Counted from the stretch's first letter, positions 16,934 to 25,543 are shown. The stretch: 41,133 nt of DNA from an uncultured Bacteroidaceae bacterium (GCA_904502185.1 CAJGDX010000007.1:1-41133), one strand, 5' to 3'. Numbers and translations: made by a program. Notes: generated by a model from the letters alone, not told the origin.

Positions 16934-17995
16934 TTATTGCACTATTGCTGCACCGTCAAAAGTTACGTTTTTTAAATTTTTCATACTGAGCTCCTTGGCT
17001 TTTGCCGGTAGTGGTGCATAATGAACCTCAGATGTAATACCCTGTGCCTTGTCAGAAAGGATGTACTTCAATAGGTCAAGTGTTGCAATGGCCTGCTCCT
17101 TGCTGCGGTCCGAGTAATTCTGTTCCTTGTAGATAATCAACCAGGTGAATGTGGAGATAGGGTAAGCACCGGCGGCGTCCGAATTCGTGATGGAGCAGCG
17201 GGTGTCGGTTGGAATTTCACCTGATGCGGCTGCCGAGATACTTGCTGCGGTTGCTTCTACAACTTCGCCTCGTCTGTTCTGAATCTTTGCGTATGCAATC
17301 TTTTGAGCAAATGCATATTCCGAACCTACATAACCTATCGTGTTTTTTGTCTGTTTGATTACACCGGCCACTCCGGGATTGCCCTTGGCTGCTTGTCCCG
17401 ATGGGAAGTTTACCGACTTGCCTGCACCGAATTTCTCTTTCCACATAGGGCTTACCTTTGTCAGATAGTCGGTAAACACGAATGTTGTACCCGAACCATC
17501 CGAGCGGTAAACAGGAATAATAGCTTCTGCAGGGAGTGTGACATCGGGGTTAAGTGCTGCCAAGCGTTTATCGTTCCACATCTTGATGTTGCCGGCAAAA
17601 ATATCTGCGATAATCTCGCCAGACAACGTCAGTTCTTTAACGCCGTCGAGGTTGTAAGCCAACACCACTGCACCCATGCAAGCAGGGATGTGTATCACGG
17701 GGTCCATCTCTGCCATCTCCTTATCCGAAAGGAAAGCATCGCTGCCGGCAAAATCTACAATCTTGTCACGTAAATTGCGAACGCCACCGCCGGAACCGAT
17801 GCCACCGTATGCCACTTGGTCGCCTTTCACTTGCCCGAACTGCTCAAAAACCACATTGTAAAAAGGAAGTGGGAATGTTGCACCGGCACCTGAAAGTTCC
17901 TGAGCCTTACGGCTGTCATTTGTTACTTTCTCACCACATGATACCATTGCAATGGCGAGAGTCAATGTTATAATCGATAAAAAAATCTTTTTCAT
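16934..17995 (-). CDS. pstS: Phosphate-binding lipoprotein PstS
   Basis: Periplasmic, lipid-anchored phosphate receptor that feeds PstC/PstA. The ATG at 17995 gives 353 residues with a lipoprotein signal (MKKIFLSIITLTLAIAMVSC, lipid Cys20). An ATG at 18022 would add nine residues before the signal and overlap the porin stop, so it is less likely. The phosphate-binding loops are visible: GAGATFPLPFY, GSGGGVRNL and YRSDGSGTTFVFTDYL. Second gene of the porin-pst operon. Confidence 0.95.
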   Translation of the reverse strand: MKKIFLSIITLTLAIAMVSCGEKVTNDSRKAQELSGAGATFPLPFYNVVFEQFGQVKGDQVAYGGIGSGGGVRNLRDKIVDFAGSDAFLSDKEMAEMDPVIHIPACMGAVVLAYNLDGVKELTLSGEIIADIFAGNIKMWNDKRLAALNPDVTLPAEAIIPVYRSDGSGTTFVFTDYLTKVSPMWKEKFGAGKSVNFPSGQAAKGNPGVAGVIKQTKNTIGYVGSEYAFAQKIAYAKIQNRRGEVVEATAASISAAASGEIPTDTRCSITNSDAAGAYPISTFTWLIIYKEQNYSDRSKEQAIATLDLLKYILSDKAQGITSEVHYAPLPAKAKELSMKNLKNVTFDGAAIVQ

Positions 17996-18021
17996 ATAAT
18001 ACCTGTTATTGATGTTTTTCA

Positions 18022-19008
18022 TTAAAGACCAAAGTAGCAGTTTACAAATGCCGAGTAGCTCTCTTTGGCGCCATCGGCCTTAGGCATACTCATCCTTACG
18101 TTGGGAGCAACCTTTACATACTTACCCAAATTGAACTGCGCGCCGAGAATAGCACTTTGTTCATCTTTTGCCTTGTTCCAATCGTCCTTGGAGTACAAAT
18201 CGTCGAATCGTGCATATAAAGCAGTCTCTTCTGATAAGTTCATTGTTGCATATAGTGAATAACCGTTCATGTTTGCATCCTTATTGTTCGATGCGTTTTG
18301 CATGTAGTTGTACTCTGCACCTATCGAGAATTTTTCACATTTATAACCCATGAAGGCTGCCATGTTCACTATATCTTCTTTGCCATCCTCGGGGGCCTCG
18401 TTCACTCCTCCATATAAACGAACCTGAAATCCTTTCAGCGGTGTCATTGTCAGGCCCAATCCATAGTTCAAACCATCACTCTTCTGGACTTTTTTATAAC
18501 CCTCGCCGTTACAGATAATTGCATCAGCCGAAATCCAATTAGCAAATCTGTATGTTGCCGAGATACCGAGGTCGGCACTATTGCCGAATTTGTATTGGTC
18601 CTGAAATGACTTCATAATGTAGCGGTATCCCCAGAATTTTTCCTGGAAATTGAACTGAGTGGTCGATATGAGACCTCCGTTCAATGTCAGATTCCCTGTT
18701 TTCCACGATACCAGTGCGTTCTTAATGTAAGCGATGCGTTGGTAGTCGCTTACATCCGAGGATTTGCCGATGTCCATCACTCCTTTTACTGACAATCCGT
18801 TGTCGAGCCTGTACTCATAACCCAGGTAGCTTCTCTCTAAATCGAAACCCCTGTCGTCATTTTCTGCTCCAAAACCGGTGTGGAAATTTCCGAACATCTG
18901 TACGATAGCCTTACCTTTTGGTTCCTCTGTTTGGGTATTCTGCGCCTGTGCAGTGATACCGATGCAGGCTGCAAGGCCTGCCAAGATAAATTTCATTTTC
19001 ATTGTCAT
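18022..19008 (-). CDS. Outer-membrane porin, phosphate-selective OprO/OprP-like
   Basis: Predicted outer-membrane beta-barrel that lets phosphate or polyphosphate into the periplasm. The 328 residues have a signal peptide (about 1-22, ending AQAQ), alternating amphipathic strands throughout (for example DLERSYLGYEYRLDNGLSVKGVMDI), and a C-terminal strand ending YSAFVNCYFGL with the aromatic near the end used for barrel assembly. The family call is by pattern and location: it is the first gene of a unit with pstSCAB, its stop lies 27 bases from the pstS start, and it is divergent from a PhoB/PhoR-like pair. ATGs at 19008, 19002 and 18996 are all possible; the first is given. Confidence 0.8.
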   Translation of the reverse strand: MTMKMKFILAGLAACIGITAQAQNTQTEEPKGKAIVQMFGNFHTGFGAENDDRGFDLERSYLGYEYRLDNGLSVKGVMDIGKSSDVSDYQRIAYIKNALVSWKTGNLTLNGGLISTTQFNFQEKFWGYRYIMKSFQDQYKFGNSADLGISATYRFANWISADAIICNGEGYKKVQKSDGLNYGLGLTMTPLKGFQVRLYGGVNEAPEDGKEDIVNMAAFMGYKCEKFSIGAEYNYMQNASNNKDANMNGYSLYATMNLSEETALYARFDDLYSKDDWNKAKDEQSAILGAQFNLGKYVKVAPNVRMSMPKADGAKESYSAFVNCYFGL

Positions 19009-19027
19009 AATAGTTTTTAATTTCGTA

Positions 19028-19107
19028 GTGTGAAATGCTGCGCAAACGGGTGAGCGATGCTAGCAATCGCTTGCAACAAGTGCAACTGTCTTTCGCAATT
19101 TTCACAC
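19028..19107 (-). other. Cluster of inverted repeats in the porin-pst leader
   Basis: Three nested or adjacent inverted repeats lie between the porin ATG and its probable promoter: GTGTGAAA (19028-19035) with TTTCACAC (19100-19107); AGCGAT (19053-19058) with ATCGCT (19066-19071) around GCTAGCA; and TTGCA (19071-19075) with TGCAA (19081-19085). Together they could fold the leader into a multibranched structure. Function unknown. Confidence 0.45.
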
Positions 19108-19109
19108 TG

Positions 19110-19144
19110 CAAAGGAACCTACTTCTTGTTTCATAAAAGTTTCA
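19110..19144 (-). promoter_or_regulatory. Putative Pho-type activator site and promoter of the porin-pst operon
   Basis: On the minus strand TGAAAC occurs twice (19139-19144 and 19128-19133) with a five-base spacer, an 11-base period like the direct half-sites of PhoB/OmpR regulators. Ten bases downstream lies TTCCTTTG (19110-19117), one mismatch from TAnnTTTG. The repeats occupy the -33 region, the position used by PhoB-type activators that replace a weak -35. Inference from spacing; the Bacteroidetes Pho site is not something I can match to a known matrix. Confidence 0.4.
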
Positions 19145-19238
19145 AAAAAATTAGGCTTTCGTTAAATGCTGTTTTTTTGAAAATATTACATTTTTATTAA
19201 ATCTCATTTGTGATGGCATTTCGTTCGGCTTTTCTCTA

Positions 19239-19246
19239 TAATTTTG
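19239..19246 (+). promoter_or_regulatory. -7 box of the two-component operon
   Basis: TAATTTTG fits TAnnTTTG, 27 bases before the regulator ATG. No TTG lies at the ideal -33 spacing, which would suit an activator-dependent promoter. Confidence 0.45.
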
Positions 19247-19273
19247 CAGCGCAATAATTTATAGAATAAGTGT

Positions 19274-19972
19274 ATGGCAATAGAGCGTATATTGATAGTG
19301 GATGACGAAGAGACTTTATGTGAAGTCCTGAAAATCAATCTTGAAAATGAAGGCTACGATGTTGATACTGCATTAAGTGCGGAAGAGGCATTGCTTTTGG
19401 ATCTTAAGAAGTATTCTTTGATACTCCTTGATGTGATGATGGGTGAAATCAGCGGAATAAAAATGGCAAAAATGCTGAAAGCGGATGTAGCCACTGCTGA
19501 CATCCCAATTATCTTTTGTACGGCTCGCGATACGGAAGATGATATGGTGATGGGTCTGAATCTGGGCGCAGACGACTACATTATGAAACCATACACCATA
19601 CGTAATGTGATAGCTCGTGTAAAGAGTGTGTTGAGGCGTACTTCAGGAATAAAGATTAATACAGTCATCAATGAGAAACCAAATGTTCTGAAAGTTGAAG
19701 GATTGCACCTCGATTTGGAGTTCAAGCGTTGTACGGTGGATGGTGAAGAGGTTAAGCTCGCTCGCAAGGAATTTGAACTATTGCTCTATTTGATTATGCA
19801 CAGAGGCAAGATTTGTTCACGCGAACAGATTCTCAGTCGTATATGGAGCGACGAGGTGGTTGTTCTTGACCGTACCATCGATGTAAATATCACTCGTTTG
19901 CGCTCTAAAATTGGCAAATATGGTTCGTATATAGTAACCCGTTCAGGCTTTGGGTATGGCTTTAGAGACTAA
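19274..19972 (+). CDS. OmpR/PhoB-family response regulator
   Basis: DNA-binding half of a two-component system, most likely the phosphate-starvation regulator (PhoB-like) because of its divergent position to porin-pstSCAB. The 232 residues hold a receiver domain (1-120) with the acidic pair Asp10/Asp11, phospho-acceptor Asp53 (LILLDVMMG), Thr83 and Lys105 (KPYTIRN), then a winged-helix domain (about 130-232) with the family ending (RTIDVNITRLRSKIGKYGSYIVTRSGFGYGFRD). The sensor kinase start lies within its last codons. The biological assignment is inferred from context; the OmpR fold is clear. Confidence 0.93.
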   Translation: MAIERILIVDDEETLCEVLKINLENEGYDVDTALSAEEALLLDLKKYSLILLDVMMGEISGIKMAKMLKADVATADIPIIFCTARDTEDDMVMGLNLGADDYIMKPYTIRNVIARVKSVLRRTSGIKINTVINEKPNVLKVEGLHLDLEFKRCTVDGEEVKLARKEFELLLYLIMHRGKICSREQILSRIWSDEVVVLDRTIDVNITRLRSKIGKYGSYIVTRSGFGYGFRD

Positions 19973-21254
19973 AAAATCGTACCATAAGCGACTGTTTATG
20001 CAGTTCATCGCCTTCTCTTGGGCAATGGTGTTATGTTTTATTGGTTTTCAATATGTAAGAGAGAAAGAATATAAGTCAGAGTTTTTGAATGCGCAGTTGC
20101 AGCAATATAATCGTCATCTGCTTGCTGCGGTTGAAGATGGTCAGCCGTTTGAAGATTATATAGCCACGCACGACAAACCCTTTGATGAACTGCGAATATC
20201 TATTATCACTCTTACGGGTGCGGTTATTTACGACAATACCATACAGCTCGATTCACTTGATAATCACAGAGGGCGTCCCGAAGTGGCTGTTGCGTTGGCC
20301 GGGGGCTCGGGGTATAATATTGGCAGGCAATCCGCAAGTGACGGACGAGAGTATTTTTACTCTGCAACGCGAGGCGAGCGTGTTGTTGTGCGTACAGCTA
20401 TTCCATATTCAAGCACTTTGCAAGACCTGCTCGAGGCTGATTGGTCGTTTCTTGTTGTTATGGTTTCAATTACGCTTGCGATGAGCGTGGTTGCATATTT
20501 TACCACTCGTGAACTGGGTAAGGATATAGAACGTGTCAATCGCTACGAGGCTGAACAAGAACAAAATCGCCTTAAACGACAACTGACGAATAATATTAAT
20601 CATGAATTAAAGACTCCCGTTGCATCTATTCAGGTATGCCTCGAAACACTTCTCTCGGGTATCAATCTCAGCGAAGAGAAACGTCAGGAACTTATCGAAC
20701 GATGTTATGCTCATAACGACCGCCTTCGTAGACTGCTTAACGATGTGTCACTAATTACCCGGATTGAGGATGGGAGTGCTTTAATCGGCAGAGAGAGGGT
20801 TGTGGTCAACGATATAATAGAAGAGGTGGCTAAGGAGTTGGAAATGTTGCCCGAGGATGAACGCTTGCTGCTTCATTTGGATTTTGGCGATGAGGTTGTC
20901 GTTGATGGCAACCCGTCGTTGATTGGTTCTATATTCAGTAACCTTACAGAAAATGCAATAGCCTATTCGAATGGTAAAAATATCTATATATCTTTGCTCG
21001 AAAACAACGAGAAACTGTGCCGTATCCGTTTTGAGGATGATGGCAATGGCGTGGAGCAGAAGCAGTTGCCACGCCTTTTTGAACGATTCTATCGTGTGGA
21101 CAAGGGACGCTCTCGCCGGAAGGGCGGTACGGGGCTCGGCCTTGCCATAGTGAAACATGCAGTCCAATTCCATGGTGGCACTGTCACTGTCACTAACAGA
21201 CCTAATGGTGGTTTAAGATTCGATTTTACCTTAGATAAATACACTATGCAATAG
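19956..21254 (+). CDS. Membrane sensor histidine kinase, PhoR-like
   Basis: Sensor partner of the preceding regulator. From the ATG at 19956 it is 432 residues and overlaps the regulator by 17 bases; a TTG two codons upstream is less likely. Two membrane helices (about 13-33 and 163-183) enclose a periplasmic domain of about 130 residues, unlike classical PhoR, which has little periplasmic sequence and a PAS domain. The cytosolic part has the phospho-acceptor His216 (NNINHELKTPVAS), N box (SIFSNLTENAIAYS), and ATP-lid motifs DDGNGV and GTGLGLAIVKH. Control of the phosphate operon is inferred from the location. Confidence 0.92.
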   Translation: MALETKKSYHKRLFMQFIAFSWAMVLCFIGFQYVREKEYKSEFLNAQLQQYNRHLLAAVEDGQPFEDYIATHDKPFDELRISIITLTGAVIYDNTIQLDSLDNHRGRPEVAVALAGGSGYNIGRQSASDGREYFYSATRGERVVVRTAIPYSSTLQDLLEADWSFLVVMVSITLAMSVVAYFTTRELGKDIERVNRYEAEQEQNRLKRQLTNNINHELKTPVASIQVCLETLLSGINLSEEKRQELIERCYAHNDRLRRLLNDVSLITRIEDGSALIGRERVVVNDIIEEVAKELEMLPEDERLLLHLDFGDEVVVDGNPSLIGSIFSNLTENAIAYSNGKNIYISLLENNEKLCRIRFEDDGNGVEQKQLPRLFERFYRVDKGRSRRKGGTGLGLAIVKHAVQFHGGTVTVTNRPNGGLRFDFTLDKYTMQ

Positions 21255-21373
21255 GTCGTAAAACTGTTTAGGCCTTCCATCTTGCAACGCTTGCAAATGG
21301 TATTGTATATTGTTGGTGGCTTTTGTATATAAGTTCGTTTGCTCCCTTGCTGTTTCCGGGCTTGCAAAATAAA

Positions 21374-21401
21374 TTCGGCGGTGAAATTATTCACCGCCGA
21401 A
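21374..21401 (-). terminator. Terminator after the small outer-membrane barrel gene
   Basis: An 11-base perfect stem (21374-21384 with 21391-21401, TTCGGCGGTGA) with a six-base loop. On the minus strand it is followed by a T-rich run. It lies between two convergent genes and may serve both. Confidence 0.75.
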
Positions 21402-21466
21402 AAAGGTGTGTCCGCATTAAGTCGTCTTGATTCTTATGCTTAGTGGATTAAATTCGATTCAGCTTT

Positions 21467-22084
21467 TTAGAAAAGGTATGCTGCTGAAATCTGGAATGTA
21501 TTTGTTTTTGAATCCATTGCGTTTTTTGCGCCCTGCCATGCACCTGTAATGCCTGTGAGTTCACTTGTCTCGCCAAGCGCGATGTTGTAGTTCAGGTGTA
21601 CCTGGATTTTGCTTAACAGAATGGCACCGGCACCAAGGTTGAGGCTAAGGTTGCTCTTCTTGTACTCATATTTACCCCAATCTGTCATTTCGTCTGTAGA
21701 ACCGAAAGCAAAACCGAACTGAGGACCTACTGCGATGAAGGGAACTGCTACCTTGCTGATGAGGGGAAGCGCAAAGTCGTAACGCAGGTATACGGGGATT
21801 TCAATACTGTTCTTGTTGATTTTCTCGCCTGCAACCTCTGCTCCTGTGCGTGAGTAGAGAGCATCTGCTTCAAGACCGAGACCTAATACGGGAATTGTGA
21901 ATTTTGCCATTGGACCAACGAAGAAACCTGTTGTTCCTTCGGCGCTGAGACCTTGCAGTGATTCAATGTCGCTGGGGGCTTCTGCGAGGTTTACACCGGC
22001 CTTTACACCAAACTTAAATTGTGCCTGAGCGGGAATTACAGCAAAAAGGCTTATCACAAAAAGTAAACTGAGAATTCTTTTCAT
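21467..22084 (-). CDS. Outer-membrane beta-barrel protein (PorT/OMP_b-brl_2-like)
   Basis: Small outer-membrane barrel of a kind very common in Bacteroidetes; no specific cargo or role can be named. The 205 residues start with a signal peptide (about 1-21, ending AQAQ), then FKFGVKAGVNLAEAP, the usual first strand of this family, and alternating strands ending in FQISAAYLF with a terminal Phe as used for barrel assembly. It stands alone, with its own promoter and terminator. Confidence 0.85.
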   Translation of the reverse strand: MKRILSLLFVISLFAVIPAQAQFKFGVKAGVNLAEAPSDIESLQGLSAEGTTGFFVGPMAKFTIPVLGLGLEADALYSRTGAEVAGEKINKNSIEIPVYLRYDFALPLISKVAVPFIAVGPQFGFAFGSTDEMTDWGKYEYKKSNLSLNLGAGAILLSKIQVHLNYNIALGETSELTGITGAWQGAKNAMDSKTNTFQISAAYLF

Positions 22085-22113
22085 AATTTTAGTTTTCTAT
22101 GGTTAATATTCTA

Positions 22114-22144
22114 CAAATGTATTCTTTTTTATTAAAAATAACAA
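22114..22144 (-). promoter_or_regulatory. Promoter of the small outer-membrane barrel gene
   Basis: On the minus strand TTG (22142-22144), 20 bases, TACATTTG (22114-22121). Both elements and the spacing match the Bacteroidetes consensus; the box is 30 bases before the ATG. Confidence 0.65.
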
Positions 22145-22240
22145 TAGGTGCGCTCGAAAAGTTTCTTTTTCTTTAGAGTTATTAAGAATGTAGTCGAAGT
22201 TGCGCAATTTTGTTATGTGTCCGTTTCTCGGTCGCAATTG

Positions 22241-22993
22241 CTATTTGCTTTTGCAAACCTCCAGTTTTACAAGCAGTGGCAGGTGGTCGGAAACAATGCT
22301 GTCCCCGGCAAATACCAGGCTCTCCTTTACCTTATATATATAATTGTCGTCTTTTGCTGCATAAATGTAGTCGATGCACTCGCTGGCTCCTATTGATGGG
22401 TAGGTGGCATCTTCGGGGTTGTTAAGTGTGATGAATTTCTTGCCAAGTATAAGTTGCTCGGCATCTGTCGCATGGCAATTCATGTCGCCGGCAAGCAGTA
22501 TGGGCTTTTTGTATTCTTGCATGGTGCTGCATATTATCTCCATGGAGGCTGCGCGGTCCTCCTGGTTCAGTGCAAGGTGTGTGCAGCCTACAACTACATT
22601 TTCAAATTCAACCACAAGCAGGCGACGTGCCTCGCCGCGGCTTACCAGCGGAACAACTTTAACATTCAGTGGTTCCTCCTTCGACAGCAATCCAATGCCG
22701 TAGCTGCCTCCACCGAATTTTATCGCCGATGCGTAGGTGGCTTTCATGCCTGTCAGTTTGGCAAGTTCGTCTATGCAGACATTGCCGTTGCTGCGGCTTG
22801 TGGCGCTGTCAAGCTCCTGCAGTGCCACGAAATCCGGTGAAATGCGGTTGATGACTTCTGCCGTGCGGCTGTAGTCGATGATTTTGTCCATTCCTCTGCA
22901 GTGACGCACATTGTAACTCATAATCTCTATCCCCATGTTGTTGCAGGCTGTGAATAGTGCTGCCAACAACAAAAGTGCAGTGAAGTTTCTCAT
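22241..22993 (-). CDS. Endonuclease/exonuclease/phosphatase-fold lipoprotein
   Basis: Secreted, lipid-anchored hydrolase of the EEP (DNase I-like) superfamily. Substrates in this fold range from DNA to phospholipids and inositol phosphates, so a specific one cannot be given. From the ATG at 22993 the protein is 250 residues with a lipoprotein signal (LFTAC, Cys17). Catalytic motifs are complete: SYNVRH (Asn28), LQELDS (Glu60), THLALN (His139), AGDMNCH (Asp170, Asn172), CIDYIY and SDHLPLL (Asp236, His237). The frame extends to a TTG at 23026, but that start would add residues ahead of the signal. Confidence 0.88.
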   Translation of the reverse strand: MRNFTALLLLAALFTACNNMGIEIMSYNVRHCRGMDKIIDYSRTAEVINRISPDFVALQELDSATSRSNGNVCIDELAKLTGMKATYASAIKFGGGSYGIGLLSKEEPLNVKVVPLVSRGEARRLLVVEFENVVVGCTHLALNQEDRAASMEIICSTMQEYKKPILLAGDMNCHATDAEQLILGKKFITLNNPEDATYPSIGASECIDYIYAAKDDNYIYKVKESLVFAGDSIVSDHLPLLVKLEVCKSK

Positions 22994-23023
22994 AATTTTC
23001 TGTGTGGTAATTGATTTTTTTTT

Positions 23024-23031
23024 CAAATGTA
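23024..23031 (-). promoter_or_regulatory. -7 box of the EEP lipoprotein gene
   Basis: TACATTTG on the minus strand fits TAnnTTTG and lies 30 bases before the ATG at 22993. It overlaps the alternative TTG codon, which argues against that start. Confidence 0.5.
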
Positions 23032-23165
23032 TCCTTTTATTTGCTAAAAGATGTCTGTTGTCCTGTTTTTGTTATTGTTTTTGGTGGAAAATGTACTTTT
23101 ATGCACTGTTTTTGCGCAAAAAAGTGAAAATGTGCAATAGGGGTGATGCTTTTTTTCTACTTTTC

Positions 23166-23196
23166 TTGCCAATTTAGGAATTTTGTTCTAATTTTG
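23166..23196 (+). promoter_or_regulatory. Promoter of the acpP-fabF-rnc operon
   Basis: TTG (23166-23168), 20 bases, TAATTTTG (23189-23196), an exact match in both elements and spacing, 29 bases before the acpP ATG. A strong promoter is expected for this highly expressed operon. Confidence 0.7.
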
Positions 23197-23225
23197 TGCC
23201 ATAAACTTACAAAAAACATACAACT

Positions 23226-23468
23226 ATGTCAGAAATTGAATCAAGAGTAAAAAGCATTATCGTTGAGAAATTTGGAGTAGCAGAGTCAGAAGTAACAAAC
23301 GAGGCAAGCTTCACAAACGACCTCGGTGCGGATTCTTTGGATACAGTAGAGCTTATCATGGAGATCGAGGATGAGTTCGGTATCTCAATTCCCGATGACC
23401 TCGCTGAGAAAATCTCTACAGTAGGTGATGCTATCAGATTTGTAGAAGAAGAGGTTGCTAAACAGTAA
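23226..23468 (+). CDS. acpP: Acyl carrier protein
   Basis: Small acidic carrier of growing acyl chains in fatty-acid synthesis, modified by 4'-phosphopantetheine. The 80-residue product has the DSLD motif (in [20 protein letters not shown]) with the modified serine, and the expected four-helix pattern rich in Glu/Asp. It lies 37 bases ahead of fabF, the normal arrangement. Confidence 0.98.
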   Translation: MSEIESRVKSIIVEKFGVAESEVTNEASFTNDLGADSLDTVELIMEIEDEFGISIPDDLAEKISTVGDAIRFVEEEVAKQ

Positions 23469-23505
23469 GCAACTGTTATATTAATTTAATTCTTTTGTTT
23501 CGTTG

Positions 23506-24765
23506 ATGAAACTCAGAAGAGTTGTAGTAACAGGCCTTGGCGCTGTCTCTCCCATCGGAAACGATGTTCCTACAATGTGGGAGAATGCTAAAGCAGGAGT
23601 GAGCGGTGCCGGACCTATTACCCATTTTGATGCATCGTTGTTCAAGACCCATTTTGCATGTGAGGTCAAGGGCTTCGATGCAACAAGTTTTATGGAGAAA
23701 AGGGAGTTGCGTAAGGTCGATACCCATACTCACTACGGCATTGCTGCCGCTATTGAGGCTATTGAAGACTGTGGCATAAACCTCGAAACCGAGAATCTCG
23801 AACGTTTCGGCGTCATCTTTGGCGAAGGAGTTGGCGGAATTCGTGCTTTCGAAGAGGAGTATGGCCCCTTTGCAGTAAATAGCAGTAATGGTCCCCGCTT
23901 TACACCCTTCCTCATTACCAAAATGATTACAGACATGACCTGCGGTATGTTGTCTATCAAGTATGGACTTAAAGGTCCCAACTATGTGACAACATCTGCG
24001 TGTGCATCATCTTCAAATGCTATTATCGATGCGTTTGACCAGATACGTCTGGGACGTGCCGATGTTATGCTTGCCGGTGGTGCCGAGGCTGCCATCTGTC
24101 ATGTGGGTGTGGGAGGTTTCAACTCTATGCATGCTCTTTCTACCCGTAACGACGAGCCTGAAACTGCTTCGCGTCCCTTCAGCAAGAGTCGCGATGGCTT
24201 TGTGATAGGTGAGGGTGGAGCATGTCTGGTTCTCGAAGAGTATGAACATGCCGTAGCGCGCGGCGCCAAGATATATGCAGAAGTTGCAGGTACAGGTCTT
24301 TCTGCGGATGCTTACCACATGACAGCTCCCCTTCCCAATGGCGATGGTGCTGCAAAGGTTATGCAGTACGCAATGGAAGAGGCCGGTCTGAACCCCGAGG
24401 ATATTGATTACATCAATACTCATGGAACATCGACTTATGCAGGCGATATTGCCGAAACAACAGCTATCAAGAGCGTATTCGGTGAGCATGCCTATAAATT
24501 GAACATCAGTTCTACAAAGTCAATGACCGGTCACTTGCTTGGTGGTGCAGGAGCTTTGGAGGCGGTACTTACTGTGCTTGCCATCAGAGATGATATTGTG
24601 CCTCCTACCATTAACCACGTCGAGGGCGATGAGGATGAAAAGATTGACTATAATCTGAACTTTACCTTCAATAAGGCGCAGAAGCGTGTGATTAATGCTG
24701 CAATTTCCAATACATTTGGCTTCGGCGGACACAACACAAGTATTGCGTTCAAAAAAATCCAGTAA
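23506..24765 (+). CDS. fabF: 3-oxoacyl-[acyl-carrier-protein] synthase II
   Basis: Condensing enzyme that elongates acyl-ACP with malonyl-ACP. From the ATG at 23506 it has 419 residues; a TTG one codon upstream is ignored. The Cys-His-His triad is intact: Cys166 (TTSACASSSNAI), His306 (NTHGTST) and His343 (MTGHLLGGAGA). The glycine-rich FGFGGHN end is present. It is preceded by acpP and followed directly by rnc. Confidence 0.98.
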   Translation: MKLRRVVVTGLGAVSPIGNDVPTMWENAKAGVSGAGPITHFDASLFKTHFACEVKGFDATSFMEKRELRKVDTHTHYGIAAAIEAIEDCGINLETENLERFGVIFGEGVGGIRAFEEEYGPFAVNSSNGPRFTPFLITKMITDMTCGMLSIKYGLKGPNYVTTSACASSSNAIIDAFDQIRLGRADVMLAGGAEAAICHVGVGGFNSMHALSTRNDEPETASRPFSKSRDGFVIGEGGACLVLEEYEHAVARGAKIYAEVAGTGLSADAYHMTAPLPNGDGAAKVMQYAMEEAGLNPEDIDYINTHGTSTYAGDIAETTAIKSVFGEHAYKLNISSTKSMTGHLLGGAGALEAVLTVLAIRDDIVPPTINHVEGDEDEKIDYNLNFTFNKAQKRVINAAISNTFGFGGHNTSIAFKKIQ

Positions 24766-24769
24766 GCGA

Positions 24770-25543
24770 GTGTTACAGAAACTATATAACGAATTGAGTC
24801 TCCTTTTCCGCAAGGATAAGGAGACTCGTCGTATGTTGTGTAATGTGCTTGGGTTTGTGCCGGGTAATCTCTCATTGTATAAATTGGCGCTTACTCATAG
24901 TTCGCATACGCTGAAAAAACAGAATATGTGTAATGAGCGTCTCGAATACCTTGGCGATGCGATTATCGATGCCGTAGTATCCGACCTTCTATATTCGAAA
25001 TATTCAAGAGAACGTGAAGGGTTTCTTACAAAGTCGCGCAGTAATCTTGTCAGGCGCGAAACTCTGAATGATGTGGCTCTTCGTCTGGGGCTTGACAGGC
25101 TTCTTGTTGCCCATAACACAGGGCGCCAGCATAATAATTATGTTTATGGAAATGCTTTCGAAGCGTTTGTGGGGGCAATTTACCTCGATAAGGGCTATGG
25201 AGTATGCAGACGCTTTTTACTGAATCATGTCTATGGCAAGATTGTGAACATAGAAGAGGTTGTGTCATCAGATGATAATTTTAAGAGTCGTCTTATAGAG
25301 TTGTCGCAAAAACAACACTTTGTAGTAGATTTTCGCCTTGTCAGTCAGGAGAACAGGTCTGGTGGACAGTTTTTCGAGAGTGCGGTTTATGTCTGTGGCG
25401 AATTATGCGGTTCGGGTAGTGGATTTTCCAAACGCGAGAGTCAGCAGGCTGCTGCCAAGGAGGCTTTGCGATTGTTGACACCTGAACGCCTGGATGAACT
25501 TAAGGAGAAAGCATCTTCTGAAGTATGTGGTGATAGCCAATAA
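24770..25543 (+). CDS. rnc: Ribonuclease III
   Basis: Double-strand-specific RNase for rRNA and mRNA processing. The reading frame is open upstream into fabF; the first plausible start after fabF is GTG at 24770, which gives 257 residues beginning MLQKLYNELSLLFRKDKE. That resembles Bacteroides RNase III N termini as I recall them. The signature NERLEYLGDAIID holds Glu56, Glu59 and Asp63, and Glu131 (NAFEAFVGAIYLD) completes the metal site. A double-stranded RNA-binding domain covers about 168-238, ending SQQAAAKEALRLL. Third gene of the acpP operon, with a terminator 28 bases downstream. Confidence 0.95.
   Translation: MLQKLYNELSLLFRKDKETRRMLCNVLGFVPGNLSLYKLALTHSSHTLKKQNMCNERLEYLGDAIIDAVVSDLLYSKYSREREGFLTKSRSNLVRRETLNDVALRLGLDRLLVAHNTGRQHNNYVYGNAFEAFVGAIYLDKGYGVCRRFLLNHVYGKIVNIEEVVSSDDNFKSRLIELSQKQHFVVDFRLVSQENRSGGQFFESAVYVCGELCGSGSGFSKRESQQAAAKEALRLLTPERLDELKEKASSEVCGDSQ

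Noticed and set aside
22935..23177. Plus-strand frame of 80 codons before acpP, rich in Phe/Leu/Cys
   Set aside because: Looks like a membrane peptide only because the region is T-rich; it starts inside the EEP lipoprotein gene on the other strand and overlaps the acpP promoter.
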